Shown: positions 21,796 through 34,943, counted from the stretch's first letter. The stretch is 64,000 bases of DNA from Tretioscincus oriximinensis (GCA_022410635.1 JAJVDF010000135.1:2734-66733), one strand, 5' to 3'. Numbers and translations are program-made. Notes: generated by a model from the sequence alone, not told the origin.

Positions 21796-24700
21796 ACATG
21801 ACATTGTTGTGATGACATAAGTGAGCTTTAAAAGTGAAGAATTCTTATGATGAGGTGGGTGTGTTGGCCATGTATAGTTTCTGTACTGATTGTATTCAAT
21901 CAACCACTATTTAACCATTCCTATAGGTGCTCCATGAAGCAATGTAAAGTCAAAGCATTCTAAACAATGTTCAGCCATTTTGTCACCACTGCTCTCTGCA
22001 TGCCCCATTAATTGGCATATTGCACAACTCTGCATGACACAGACCTATTCCCTATGCCTGAAGAACTATTTCCAGTTGGGAGTTTCAAAATATTCACACT
22101 GCCNTAGAGTTACCACAAAAACCAGGAGATAAGATTTAATACCTGAAACACTTAGTGAACATCTCTCTCTTCCACATCAATTAAAACAGAAAAAACTACT
22201 GTNCCCCTCCACCCTTTTTTGTTGTTACACAGTTGAAAGTAAGCTTCCAGAGAAGTACTATGATTTTAATGCTCTTTGCATTATGCGGTAAATTGGCAAT
22301 TCTCGTTAGACCACTGCCAGCAACCTAGAGCAGTTTTTGTATTGGGGGGTTGTATTTAAATTCATGTACTATGGAAATGAGTTTGAAGTGGGATTCATGA
22401 AACTTGTTTCTGCCATGTNCTTGGGTGTCTATGATGGGGAAAAGTATAGCAAGTGGTTGTGAACAGGAAGAGATCTAGGAGGATCATGCTATGTGTTAAA
22501 GACCCTTAATACAGAGCTGACGTGGCTGGGCAGCTCACAATTGGTCCAGAGATTGTATAATCAAATGTCAGTATGTCTGAAGATATGAGGATACTTAATG
22601 TCAAATACTATCACCTCCTAGATACTACTGAGCTACCTGCTTTTGTTTTATTTGTTTCATAAGAATGCAGTCCTGAGGAGAATCCAGACCCAGAAAGGAG
22701 GACTTGTTTACTTGGCAAAAGCCACTCTAGATATTGCCACTAGTAGCAATGACTCTGAATTTATATTGTGTTGTCAAGCTTTTGTCAACTTAACTACCTG
22801 CATTTTTGTTTAGCTATAGATAAATGATCAGGTGGCTTTCTGAATCATCTTGCTCTATACTAATTTGGTGTCTTGCAGTTTGCCTTCCATGAACACTAAC
22901 TAAAGAAACTGGTAATTTAGATGTAAGTGATGGGTTTTAGTAACTGTTCTTTGATTTCTAAAATCTTTTATTTAACAAGAATATGCACTATGAAGAAGAT
23001 AGAACCATATATTTTAGACATTCTAAAGACAATATAGAATATAGCACTGAACATTAAAATATAAATTAGTATGGTCCTTCCAGTGCTAATCATTATTTTG
23101 AATATCTTAGGATAGGAACCTGCCAATCTCATGCTAGTACAAACCATGACAGATCTCATGGTGATACAAGATCCTATTTTCAGATGTAACCCAGACTAAA
23201 GCCCAGTATAGGAAGGGCCTATGTGAAGTTAGTTAATTGTAATGAATGCATTAGCCATATTCCGTCTGTTACTACTGTCAGTGGTGGNGGCAGCTTCATT
23301 GTCCCAAATCATGTCACATAGGTTTGAATACACTTGGGAAATGTGGCGGAAAGGTTCCCAGATAGCAAACTCTTCGAACTTCACAAGATCAGAACTGNAA
23401 GGCTGCTGATTGGGCTGACTGGACTCTCATCATTTGGAAACTTTTCTAAACACAAGTAGTCNAACTTCTAAACTTCTGTTTGTGTTTTGAGATCATTTTT
23501 TACAAGAGAAAAAAACTATGTCAAATAGAGTTTGGCTTATTCAATGGTGGTTATATTTTGTGTCATGACATATTTTTTCTGGAGTCATATTTGTTATGCA
23601 AGATATTGCAGCAATAGCATGCACAAACATATTTCAACCTCTTACATCCCTAAAAAACTTTTTTAAAGGATTATTTATTAATCACATGGGCAGTGCAGGC
23701 AAATTATGAATAATCCCATCTAAATGTTGTTTTAGCACATATTAGGAAATAATTTGAGGAAATAGAAAATTTTCTTGGACATTTCACCAGTATCCACTAC
23801 AGGATCTGAATGATAATATGACTGGGATTCTAGATAATGATCAAACACACATCTTATTTATAAAATAATACTAAAATGGCCTATAGTTATTTTGAATACA
23901 TATATAACCTCACACTATGGTGTGTGAGAGTATGCACGTAAGTGTTTGAACAAGGCATTAAGAGTTGAANATAGGCTATAAAGGAAGAACCAATTCTAAC
24001 AGAGCAAGCACACAAGTAAACTCNACTAAGATCATAGGAACTATAGAAGCTATAGCTAAATGACATTGTGGTGTAATGTTGTGTTTTTGCAAGTGCTTGT
24101 CACAAAGCAGCAGACTGCAACCATTCTCTGCCATTTAGAAAATCACAAACAAGCATATCTTTTATCACAACATGCAATCATTTGGAAGAACAAAATAAAT
24201 GCTACTAAGAAGTTTTTACAGAACTATTCCTGATGCTGAAGGAAACTAAAGCTTTGGTAACATAGTTTTGTATATTATTAAACTACGTTTAACAGTACAG
24301 TCCGTCTTTCTCCAGGAATTATCACTGTCAGTTTTTTTAGACACTATTGATTATTGTACTGACTTACTATTTAGCAGCAAAAAATAGTTTGTCACCAATT
24401 TTTAAAAAAGAGATAATGTAGTTCTTTTGCTTTTAACAGTTACCTTCATCTTGGTGTCTNAATGTGAATGTGTAATCTTAAATTATGCAGCATTTAACTG
24501 TCTGTGATATTTTTACTGTAACTACTGGAAAACAAACTCACCATATTTGTCTCTGAAAATTAGATTCTCCGTTTTCTTCACATGTCAAACTTTTACTGCA
24601 AGGACTCCAAATCAAGATAAAGTACCCCTATTAACAAGAGACTGAATAAAGTGAGCAATTTTAGCAGATACAAAGCTGTAATCTTCAGTAGATGAAAGTG

Positions 24701-25126
24701 AGGTAAAGTAAGGACCTTTAGTTTGATGGTGGCATCTTGCTGTCTTGAACAGATAGATACAACTGAGGAAAAAATCATTGTCTCTTGAACAAAAGGTTTT
24801 ATCAAACTGACAACAGTTTCTTTCTTTCTGGAGGTCATAACCACCTTTATTCATTCTTGCCATCTCGGCTGTGGTACCTCTTGCTCCTGGCTTTATATTT
24901 TGCATCTCTTAAGGCTGAAGTAAACAAAGAAAGACCAATTTCATTCACAAAAGATGTCAAGATGACATTCCACTGGTGATGAATCAAAGAGACTGACATA
25001 AAAGGAAGCTGATTGTTGCCTCATGTNCTGACGACAGTCAACATGTCATCGTTTTTACCAAAGAATACAATGTAGGTTGGAAGAGAGAATTTGAGGACAG
25101 TTCATTTTAANTGTTTTTTTAAATTA
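21796..25126. other. Unassigned intergenic stretch
   Basis: 3.3 kb with no gene, RNA or element I can name. A small hairpin (CTCACAC/GTGTGAG) sits at about 23911. Overlapping frames at 24593-24979 are mutually antisense and domain-free. Confidence 0.45.
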
Positions 25127-25391
25127 GTTTTTTATTTTATTTATTTTATTTATTTGTATTTATATTCTGTCCTATACCCAAAGGTCTCAGGGTGGCCTAC
25201 CATAGGATGGCGCACATAGCTTTTGTTGCTTTCTCCACAACAGACTCCCTGTGGAGTAGGTGGGGCTGAGAGAGTTCAAAGAACTGTGACTGGCCCAAGG
25301 TCACCCAGCTGGCTTCATGGAAGAGTGGGGAATCGAACTGGGAGACTAGCAGATAAAAATCCCACACTCTAACCACTACACCAAACTGGCT
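25127..25391 (-). mobile_element. tRNA-headed CORE/MIR-like SINE with L2-type tail, copy 1
   Basis: Read on the minus strand: tRNA-like head with A box TGGTGTAGTGGTTAGAGTG and B box AGTTCGATTCC, then a core GGGTGACCTTGGGCCAGTCA, which strongly resembles the MIR/CORE-SINE core. The tail CCCTGAGACCTTTGGGTATA ends in (ATAAA)n. The tail matches the L2-type LINE at 49690-50181, fitting mobilisation by that LINE's reverse transcriptase. Nearly full length. Confidence 0.85.
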
Positions 25392-26084
25392 ATAAACATA
25401 AGCAAATAAAAATAAATAGAATTTGATTTAGTTTATGTATTTTTTTCACAAGGGAAAAAATATCTGCAAAGATAATTCTCAAAGCATTAAGAACTCAAAA
25501 TGCATTCACTCCCTAGTTACAAGGTCCAGCAAGGGGGCTAGTTGCACTTGGGCTGTTTCCTTCAATATTATAGGACAAGCATGTGGAAGAGATCACATAA
25601 TCATATAATTGAAACGGGGGAAGCAGAAGATAAAACAAATCAGGTGTCCAAGATAGTAGAACAATGCTGAGTTTACAGCAATCTAATCCCATCAACTACT
25701 TCCAAAATGTGTGACGGCAGATGACAAAAGAGGACTCTTCCAGAGTCAGAATGTGCCTCTGGCATTGGGTACATTCTCTGTCAATAAGATGCCAATTCTG
25801 GAGTTGAATCAAACCTTCTAGCCCATCTTTTATTCTTTAAANTAGCCATTGTTTTAAAGATCAGTTTAAGGTGTATCACCAAAGTTTCAAATACTTAAGG
25901 CTTTTGTTTTGGCTTCTCACCAATAATCCCATCAAGNGGCTTGCTTCTCTTCCAGAAAGATTAATGCCAAATGGTTTTCAAATTGTAAGATTGATTGCAC
26001 AGTCTAATGGCAGTTGAGGCCTGGCTAGTCCTTCTTTGGGAGCTTCAGCATCTTAACCTTCTAACTNAGGGATGCATCTCGGTA

Positions 26085-26361
26085 GTCTGCAACAGAAAGC
26101 AAAATCTTCTCCTCTTTTCATTGCCCTGCAAATGGTATTTTAGAAATACCACCTGTTGCACCATGTCGGAGGCAGTATCAAGACATCCATCCTAGCAGGT
26201 GTTTGTACCCTTGGTGTCCATGAATGTGTCTAATCCTCTCTTAAAGCTATCCAGGCTGTTAGCTACCACTATCTCTACTGGAAGTAAATTCCAAGGGCTG
26301 AAGCTCCTCTGGGTGAAAAAATATTTTCCTTTGTCTATTCTCACACTTCTGTCCATCATTT
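26085..26361 (-). mobile_element. CR1 LINE 3' fragment
   Basis: Minus-strand CR1 3' UTR lacking the final TCTTATGT repeats. Recognisable blocks: CCCTGCAAATGGTATTTTAG, TTGGTGTCCATGAA, GTTAGCTACCACTATCTCTA, TGGGTGAAAAAATATTTTCC. More diverged than the 34689 and 63646 copies. Truncated at both ends. Confidence 0.88.
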
Positions 26362-26404
26362 ATTGTATTTATTATATTATCATTTTTGTATTATCTTATT
26401 GATG

Positions 26405-27733
26405 GAGTCTTCCCTCACTGCAAGTTTACTTCAAAGCATTTCAGATCAATAAATTAATAGATCTTGAATTTAAAAGAGACATTTGTAATAAATGGGAAAT
26501 TAAATTGAACTTAATGAAGTCAGTATTTCCCATCCCAATGGAAACGAACATTGAAATTTTGGTTACTNCCATTGCAAACATCATACAATGCATGGAAGAA
26601 AAACCATAAATGTTTAGCAAAATCATGGTTACACGTTGCTTCTATTTATGCGATTAACAAAGATGGTGACGCAACTTTAAAATGTTACCTGGATATCATA
26701 AAACAACGTGGATATCAACGGATGAGAGATATTTTGAACATATATGGAACCCCTATAAATTTAGCTCAAGTAAATATTGCAGTGGGGATAAATTTACATA
26801 GATTTTGGCTGCAGAACATTGCCTTACATTCTTTTATAAATAACAACTCTATCAAAAAATATACTTAGAGATAAGTTGGAGTTAGAAGACACTATACACA
26901 AAAAAGTGGGAGGGGAAGGTAAACTAGTGAAAATAATCTATAATAAAATTACAAACCAATACAAAAATTTACAGACCTTTAAACAATTTTGGATAAATGC
27001 ATTAAATATATCACAAAGAAAGTGGGACCAATGGTTTGACTNATGGATAACTGTAAAGGATAATAGAATACATGAAACTAACTGAAATTAATTTCCAAAT
27101 GGTATAGATTTCCTATCTAATTAGCCCACATAATGAATACTACACCTTTATGTTGGCATGGATGTAACTCAAGGNGAGATTATTTACATTTGTGGGCATT
27201 TTGTCCTAAGCTAATTCAATTCTGGAATTTAATTGCCCACAAAATACAAGATATTTCAAATATTAACATCCCTTTGAGTCCTGCTTTTTGGATTTTTGAT
27301 GGTCTAGATGTTCCAAATTTACCATTGGATGTTTACTACTTTAGCAAGTATTCTGTCTTCGCTGCACATTTGGTCATTGCAAAGGGATGGAAAGATTCTT
27401 CAATTTGAACCACAAGAGAATGGCTTTTATACTTATTAAGTTTCATGAAATTTGACCTTATATTAGAAAAGAGACCAAGATATATTGGTGTACAATTACG
27501 CCATTCATGGTTCTCAAAATGGCAACTGTTTATCATGTACGCACTATCCCTGCAAGATCAATTTGTATATGATGCCGTTACATCTTACATAGAACTGAGA
27601 TTGTTTACTTATCTGTTTGAACTTCCTTCCTGTCTGTTTTGAGGGTGGGGGAGGGCAAGAGTGTCTTTGTTAATGTATTATGTTTTGAATTGTTTATCTT
27701 AAATTAAAAATAAAAATATTTGTATTCTATAAA
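26405..27733 (+). mobile_element. L1 LINE 3' end with ORF2 C-terminus
   Basis: 5'-truncated L1. Frames in order: MKFWL-PLQTSYNAWKKNHKC, then LKCYLDIIKQRGYQRMRDIL, LNIYGTPINLAQVNIAVGIN and LHRFWLQNIALHSFI (26551-26868), ITNQYKNLQTFKQFW (26876-27085), and CWHGCNSR-DYLHLWAFCPKL (27133-27408) with the conserved Cys/His patch. The 3' UTR ends in ATTAAAAATAAAAATA near 27705. Three frame breaks and two Ns. Better preserved than the same region of the L1 at 10700, so younger or from another subfamily. Confidence 0.88.
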
Positions 27734-28955
27734 TTCACCTTTTCTGCACTTATTTGTCTGTGATATGAATCAGTGAGGCAGATCAATTGGTTCCATCCAT
27801 GGAAAGATTGTTCTGGAACAGTCTTATTTATACAGTGACTCTAGTCCAGACCAGTTCCCTCTCTGGTCTCAGTGTATACACATTTGTTGCACTCAGAGGC
27901 CTGCAAAGTTAAAAATATGGTTATAGCACTACCAAAATGCATCTCTTCTTAGTACCACAAAAGGGAGATATGTTTTGGAGTAGAGTCATCTCTAATAAAT
28001 CAGTAGACTAATTTAAATGAGTATATTTTTATTCCTGATCAAGGCATGCCTACACAGGTCCCTGTCCCGGAATTAAGTGCAGAAGGGATCTTTGTCATCA
28101 TTAGCTCACTAACAATAGTTTCTGACTTTTCCTCTACCATTTTCCCTTCCATAGGCTGAATTCCAGTATTGTTCAGAAAGGTTGTGGTGGAGACTCAAGG
28201 AATGATGGGAAATGTTCAAATGAATTTCTAAAAAGTGTCTTTTTAAAAAAAAGAAGAAGAAAAAAGAAATATACATTAATAAGAACCCAGAAAAAATGAT
28301 AGATGTGTTCCCATTAAATCTTACTTCTCATTAAACCAAACTAATTTCATTGCTCAATGGTATCTGCTTTAGCCTCCCCTAAGAAACTTGACAAAAATTT
28401 TACTCTGCCTCATATATAAGTTGGAATGCTGAATATTTCAGTCTCAATTAAAGTTAATGACCTGCTGGTTAAAAATTAAAGCCTTTATATCTGAAACCCT
28501 ATGGTTCCAGGAAGTATATTTCAATGGGCAAAGGGTGTTTCAGATAATGTTTTCTGAACCTTGCCTTGAAAAAGGAGTGTTCCTACTGTGAAGACCTCTG
28601 TACATCTTGTTTTATCTGCACCAGAGTCTTAACCTTGATAGTGATAGAAAGTGAATGTGCTACAGTCGATCAGAGGAATGTCTGAATCCCGTACCTTTAT
28701 TGGATAGAAGGCTAGTATAAGTTACTTTTCTCAGTGGGTATACAGCTGCCTTTTTTATTCTGCTAAAATAATGGTAAGGAAACCATAAACTATAAACAAC
28801 ATTTCTGGAAATTCACAAAAGGAGGGGTATAGGGGAGTCACTTTACTATTGCTTTTTCTGAAGGTTTGCAAGAAATCTTTCCACACACACAAATGTTTTC
28901 AAAGCATTGAAAATAAGGGTAGAAACATCCTTTAAAACACTTTAAAAACTGAAAA
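27734..28955. other. Unassigned intergenic stretch
   Basis: No gene or named repeat recognised. Confidence 0.4.
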
Positions 28956-29414
28956 TAGGCTGAACAGATGACCCCTTTGGGGGGGGGGGGGAAGCCAGGT
29001 TTGGGGGTGTCTACCCTGCCATCCCAAAGGGGGGGGGGACATGCCATTTTTAAAAATTCACTGCACTACCACTAGGGGACTCTGGCAACCGGGGCCAGAT
29101 CCTGAAGGGACCCTTGGTAAAAGATTTAAAAATGCCTCACACATTTTGTAAATTNACTGCACTACCACTAGGGGGCTCTGGCAAACAGGGCCAGCTCCTG
29201 AAGGCATCCTCAGGTCAGTAAAAAATAAAATGCAAATTTCTCATACACTTCAAAAAGTTCTCACACACTTAAAAAATTCTCACATGCTTCGCAGATTTCT
29301 CAGGTGGGGATTTTAGATGCATATGCATGTTGGTGGGTGATTTGCATATTTATGAATATGCAAATTAGCATGAATATTAATTATCCTGGTTTGGGCCTCA
29401 GAAAATTTGGTCAA
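28956..29414. mobile_element. Larger hAT-like element of the TAGGCTGA family, about 459 bp
   Basis: Left end TAGGCTGAACAGATGACCCC followed by a long G run. The right end (TTTGGTCAA) is eroded. Flanks ACTGAAAA and ACTGAAAT match at 7 of 8, fitting an 8-bp duplication. Inside, a unit of about 96 bp (TGCACTACCACTAGGGG...CTCTGGCAA...CTCCTGAAGG) occurs twice, near 29057 and 29153. Later comes TTTGCATATTTATGAATATG, which is shared with the copy at 31541. No transposase. Confidence 0.7.
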
Positions 29415-30170
29415 ACTGAAATGAGAATAGGGAATGCTTACTTAAAAAGCTAGTGATATAATAGGTTGTAAGTGTAGGTGTCTCATGAACNGCAGATATG
29501 GTTTTGCAGTTTATTGCAAAACAAAGCNTAGTCCAGAAATATTAAACATTCTCAAAACATTTCCTCAGAAAGGTATCTTGCACTCAAAACTACAGAAAGG
29601 AAAAAAAAATAGTCCAGCTACAAATACCTTCAAAGCATTCTGTATAGCAAGCAAAGTAATAATCATAATGGCTTCTACATAAGACCAATCTACCAATCAT
29701 AAGATTTCTTTTACAGGTGATCTCACTCTAAGCAGGAACCCCTCCCAAATTGTGACCTTGCTTCTCATAGTTGCAACTGGTAGGAGCTTTCCTTTGATGT
29801 AGATTCAACCTCAACTCCCCAATTCTTCTCATAACAGCAATCTGAACTTAAAGCTGTACCTTTTATTTCACTCAAGGCTAAAACATAGATGGCTCAGATC
29901 CTGCTAACAGATATATTCATACATTTATACATAAATCTCACAACTTTAAAGACTCAAAGGCCATACGTGCACTTAGCTTACATGGGATGCCTTTCTTAGT
30001 CCATTCCCAGTCTGGCAGAATCTGGGCCAGCTTTTCTCTTTTGCACTTTACAGAAATAAAACACAATCAAATGCAAATGCTCGGTGCTAGATCTTCAACT
30101 CTCATTATGATTGGGTGAAATGGTGGTATGTGGGCAGAACAAGCAATCTTTAGGGGCTGTGGACTGTTTA
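29415..30170. other. Unassigned intergenic stretch
   Basis: No gene or named repeat recognised. Confidence 0.4.
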
Positions 30171-30368
30171 TGAGCCAGTCTTACACAGTGGTTAGAAGTC
30201 TTCTGGTTTGGTTCTGCACTCCTCCACAAAAAAGGCATCTTGGGCTAGTCACAGTTTTTCAGAGCTCACTCAGCCCCACCTACTTCATAAGGTGTTTGTG
30301 GTGAAGAGAAGCCTGCTTTGATTCACTTCAGGTTGAGAAGAGCAGGGTTTAAAACCAACTCTTCTTTT
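30171..30368 (+). mobile_element. Chimeric tRNA-headed SINE
   Basis: Head and core belong to the MIR-like SINE seen at 25127: GAGCCAGTC, CACAGTGGTTAGAAGT, GGGCTAGTCACAG, CTCAGCCCCACCTACTTC. The tail is that of the other SINE type (compare 52262): TCACTTCAGGTTGAGAAGAG, then CAGGGTTTAAAACCAACTCT, TCTTTT. It joins the head of one SINE type with the tail of another. Confidence 0.72.
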
Positions 30369-31236
30369 AAGCAGTCCACAGATAAAAATTGTGAACAGCT
30401 TCACTGCATGGACGTTTGAAAAGCATTCAAAGTGCTATAAATGCAGCATTCCGGTGATCTACCAAAATTATACGCCAGGCCCAAGTGCTGAAATGGTCNA
30501 AAGTTTACTGCCTTTCCTGGCAGCTTCAAAATTCTAACTAAATATCTTAGTGCCAAGCTGGAAATCAAGCAATGAATGATAACAGAAATATATTGTACCT
30601 GTTCAATGTTGACGAAGCACAAGATATGCAAGCAATTAAAATTAATGAGAGAAACTGTGCTTCTTAGGTGTTTAATATTACCTTACATTCCAGTAAGGAG
30701 GGAAGGCGTTGAAAAGCATTAGAATTTGGATATGCATTTATTTATTTTTCCTCACTGATATCAGAATACAAATATAAGCAGTGTTAAATATGGATAGATG
30801 AGATGCTAATCTGTTGAATATTTAATTATAATTCATAGTTGTTTGCATTAAATATTTTAAAATAGTTATTGGTCTGTTAACGTTNTCTCAGATTAGATCA
30901 GCTATTTCTAAAAGGGAAACAGATTTTACCAGAATAAACTGAACTTTATGACATTTATGATCACCATTTATGGAGACAGCCAGTATATTCTAAAATTAAG
31001 GTGTGATGGAGGTGGAAGGCAGCTGCTTCAACTCCAGGTTCAAGTTTGCAGGAGGAACAACAACTGCAATTACAATTAGATTTTCCATAAACTTCCACCA
31101 TCCTACTAACTACAGTGTATATAATAAAAGAACATTTTAAATAATAAATGTAATGCAGTGTTGCTTGGTTTGCCTCCTACCCATTTTTTCCATAGTGTCC
31201 CAGAAAAATGGGGTGTGCAGCAGCCCTTGCCTCTCC

Positions 31237-31510
31237 AGAAGAAGAAGAACTGAGTTTTTATACCCTGCTTTTCTCATCTGAAGGGACTCATAGTTAGACT
31301 TACATTCTATCTTCCCCACCAGGCTGTGGTGGTTCCATTTATCTAGTTGCAGTCAGTTGCAATTTCTTGCAATTCATGCTTTCAAATAGTTGAGTTGGCT
31401 AGAGCTACAGGCTAGTAGAAGGTGCTTACCCCTCCCCACAGCTGACACAGAGCCTCAAAACCCAATCTTTCAGATGAGAGACTGTCTCCTTAGTAACTGC
31501 GNCATTTGTG
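31237..31510 (-). mobile_element. tRNA-headed SINE with AAGAAG-type tail, copy 2
   Basis: On the minus strand it runs parallel to the copy at 52262: the head is diverged (A and B boxes barely visible), then GGTAAGCACCTTCTACTAGC, TGTAGCTCTAGCCAACTCAA, CATGAATTGCAAGAAATTGC, ACCACCACAGCCTGGTGGGG, TGAGTCCCTTCAGATGAGAA and a terminal TTCTTCTTCTTCT. Inserted just upstream of the hAT-like element at 31541. Confidence 0.82.
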
Positions 31511-31540
31511 CCTCAAATCCCTTCCCCTCTCCTCTTCCTC

Positions 31541-31894
31541 TAGGCTGACCAGATGCCCCCTTTTGGGGGGGGGGACCCGGTTTTGGGGTGTCTAGCCCAC
31601 CCCAGGTTTTGCTGAGAGGAAAAATATTTTTACAAAATTTNAAAAACAAATAAAATTGATTTTTTTAAAAAAAAAAAAAACAAATATTTCCGCACCACCA
31701 CTAGGGGGTTCTGGCAATTGGGGGCAATTCCTGAAGGCATCCTCCCCTCAGTAAAAAATAAAAATTCTCATGCACTTCAAACGATTCTCGCTCAAACAAA
31801 TCTGGTGGGTAATTTGCATATTTATGAATATTAGCATGAATNAGCATGAATATTAATTACCCCGGTTTGGACCTCAGAAAATATGGTCAGTCTA
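31541..31894. mobile_element. hAT-like element of the TAGGCTGA family, 354 bp
   Basis: Inverted ends TAGGCTGACCAGAT and the complement of TAGACTGACCATAT. Flanking CTTCCTC occurs on both sides (31534-31540, 31895-31901). This is 7 bp and low in complexity, so weaker proof than at 5548. The left end has the same CCCCTTTTGGGG-run signature. Shared interior with 28956: ACCACTAGGGGGTTCTGGCA, CTGAAGGCATCCTC, TTTGCATATTTATGAATATT. It carries one ACTAGGGG unit where 28956 has two. Confidence 0.75.
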
Positions 31895-34688
31895 CTTCCT
31901 CCCTCCTGAACCCAGTACTTATTGGCCAGACAAGTTGACAGGAACAAAAGGAAATGCCAGTCTCATTTCCAAAACATGCGTGGCAAACAGCACACCTCAA
32001 GAAATGAAAAAAAGACTCTGGTCTCAAATCTGGTTACTCTGCTGACATCAGCATTGTGCAGCCAAAAGCAAGAATACACAGGTCTCATTTCTAGATGAGA
32101 CCAGCTTCNCCTCTTTATGTTAACTAAGAAATGTAGAAATGTGATTTTTTTCAGAATGGCAGAGATACTTAGGAGGCAGGTCATACCAGNGCAGCATGTG
32201 CAATATAAGTACTATTATGCTATAGAATTGATAAGAGATGTGCATAAATGAAATCCAAATTTTGGGTTTGCCAGTGAACCGAATTGAAAGATTATGTATG
32301 TTCAAGTTTGAATTCTAACACATTTGAAGAAACAACAGCAAATCTTTCCCCCCAAATAACTTGAAAGCAGGAGTTGGTTTGGTTTCCACATATATTCAAC
32401 GCAAACATGCATTGCATTGAATATTTTTATCACAATTTGAACTTTGCATATTGAAGTGATGTATTGCTTAGTAGTACTATCAGCGAATGTATTGTTCAGT
32501 CTCAAGAAAATATTGCATTTTCATTTTTATTCAGTGTTAAATCATGCAAGTGACATATCTCCAGTATTTCAGAAGAATGCAGCATTGAGCCACTTTCCCC
32601 CTGATTTTCAAATGGAAGATGTTATAAGAATTCAGTGTTTGAAATTGGTGTATACAAAACCCCACTGTGCTGAGGAACCAGAGCGGACATTTTAAATATT
32701 TTTATACTCTTCAAGCAAAAAAGATTATGACCTCAAGCAGAGTTAGAGATAGCCAGGCCTCTTTCTTATGTCTCCCAATGCCTTTCATCTCCAGTTCTGA
32801 AAGAATAATTTGGGACATGCGTTTATATAGCCATTCAAAAAGATATTCTCAAGGAGTAGCTTGTGTACTTCTGAGAAAATATAAAAGACAAAACCTACAA
32901 GTGAATAATTTCAATGAGTTCTTTTTTCCTGGATGAAAGCAGGAAGGTATTTTTTTTCACTTAAAATGGATGTGGCAGTGCAGGTAAGCGTACTGAGTCT
33001 GTCAGAATTGCTGTTCTTGTGTTCTTTATGAATTACAGGGATGGGGCAGTTATTATGTTTCACTCATGTAACTTTTGCTGCTCAGGTATTCTTCTAAATT
33101 AGATGGGTGTGTATAGGCAAAGAAAAGCTTCTTCACTTTAGTGCTCTCCACAACCGATTGAAAATAACAGGAATCATAGTTAATATGGCTAAACCTAGGC
33201 CGATTGAAACTGGCATCAAAGTCCAGCCATTAATGGTTTGTAGCTTATCTACTTTTCCAATCCTTTAGTTACAATAATCCCTCTATAGTATGAAATAACT
33301 CATAACAACGTACATATTGTAATTAATATGGAAAACTGGAGAGGGGACAAATAACTGTATACATACTGAGAGAACCATTATCAGAAATATTACAATGATG
33401 TCTCTACTGCCAGTTTAGACAGTATTTTTTAAAACATTTGTTTCCTAACATGAACCAATGGTTTGCAAACACTTCTGGTTTAAGTCTTCTGCATATTTGT
33501 TTGGGAACGAAAAATACTACTTTTGGATATTCTTAACACTATATTTTATATGTATTGAATGTATACACTAGAACATTTTGTATTACTTTACTGATAATTG
33601 AACATTATACGCATTTGCACAGTTTTCACACTAGATGATGCTGTGCATATCTGGAATTGGGAACAAAACTGCAGGATCCACCCCTATGTTACAGATCATG
33701 CTTGCAGTGTTATGTGGGAGAAAATTGCAAAGTCTTAAGGATTTTTGAGGGATTTCCTCCTCAGAAATGAACTAAAAGCAGTTTTCTGACTTTTCCCCAC
33801 TGCTCTCAGCCCACTTCTGAGACCCCATTTCTTTAGATTGTGAGGCCAACAATTAGCATTTTTTAGACTGGAATATCCAACTGGAGAATGTGAGATTGGA
33901 ATATCGTTTTTCCAAGCCTAGCCAACTGTGGGCCTCCCTTTCCCCATTATGGCATTTGGAAAAAGACAGTTTGATTGCAGTAACAGAGAAGCCACTCCAA
34001 TTTTCTTTCTGCCAGTTCATTGTCAGAAAGGCAGGCATTTAAAAAAGCATACCCATTTCACTGACCATGTCTTCTTTTAGAAATGCTGTTCCTTAGTGAA
34101 GGTAGCACATTTACCATAATGACCATTGTGCCCTCTTTAAAACGTCTCCCTCTTGTGCAATTATAAGGTGTGAAATTATATTGTGCAGCATATGAGAGAT
34201 TTCAGCAGTCATTGTTTGGCTTAATTCAGCGAGGTGGAAAACTGTAAAAATGAAACTGTTACAACGATGAAATTCTTCTGTAGAACATTTTTCTTGATTG
34301 ATGCTCAGTGATACTGTTTTCAGCATGAAATGCATCTGATACTAGGTTAAACAGTTCAGATGCCAGGCCATTCTGTTTTTGCCAGTGCTTCACATGCCAG
34401 CAAAAAATAGTGCCATTTAGTGCTGTCAAGAAGCATTTGCTGACAGCAGTTTCAGGTGTTCTCCTTATGAGCATCTTATTTGGCAACTGTTTCTAAGTTA
34501 AGAACATTTCACTTTAAGGAGGATTTAGACAGTGGTTGTAGCTTCAAAGACAGTCAATATAGTAGAAAAGAATTACTTTGTATGAAGCTGTGCAGTGGGA
34601 TTCAGGGGAAGTTTGAAAGCTGCCTTCTAATTTCTGAAAGAAAGTGAAATAGAAGATATGTCAGAACTGATTTAGTCAATTTGCAGTT
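31895..34688. other. Unassigned intergenic stretch
   Basis: No gene, RNA or named element recognised over 2.8 kb. Possible old repeat at 32225-32310 (GAGATGTGCATAAATGAA...). The rest looks like single-copy sequence, but copy number cannot be judged here. Confidence 0.4.
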
Positions 34689-34943
34689 AAGAACATAAGA
34701 ACATAAGAACATAAGAAGAGCCATACTGGATCAGGCCACAGCCCATCAAGTCCAGCATTCTGTGTCACACAGAGGCCCACCAGATGCACNTGGGCAGTCC
34801 GAACAGAGGAANGCAAAATATGCNCCTGTTCATGACTCCCTGCAAATGGTATTTCAGGAGTCCTGCCTGTTGCTCCATCCCAGAGGCAACATCCAGACAT
34901 CCATCCTAGTATCCATTTATACCTTTAGTGTCCATAAACCTGT
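34689..34943 (-). mobile_element. CR1 LINE 3' end
   Basis: Minus-strand CR1 ending at a triplicated AAGAACAT unit (34689-34716). Runs back through CATACTGGATCAGGCCACAG, CCACCAGATGCAC, GTTGCTCCATCCCAGAGGCA and TAGTGTCCATAAACCTGTTT. 5'-truncated after about 255 bp. Three Ns occur in the middle. Confidence 0.92.
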
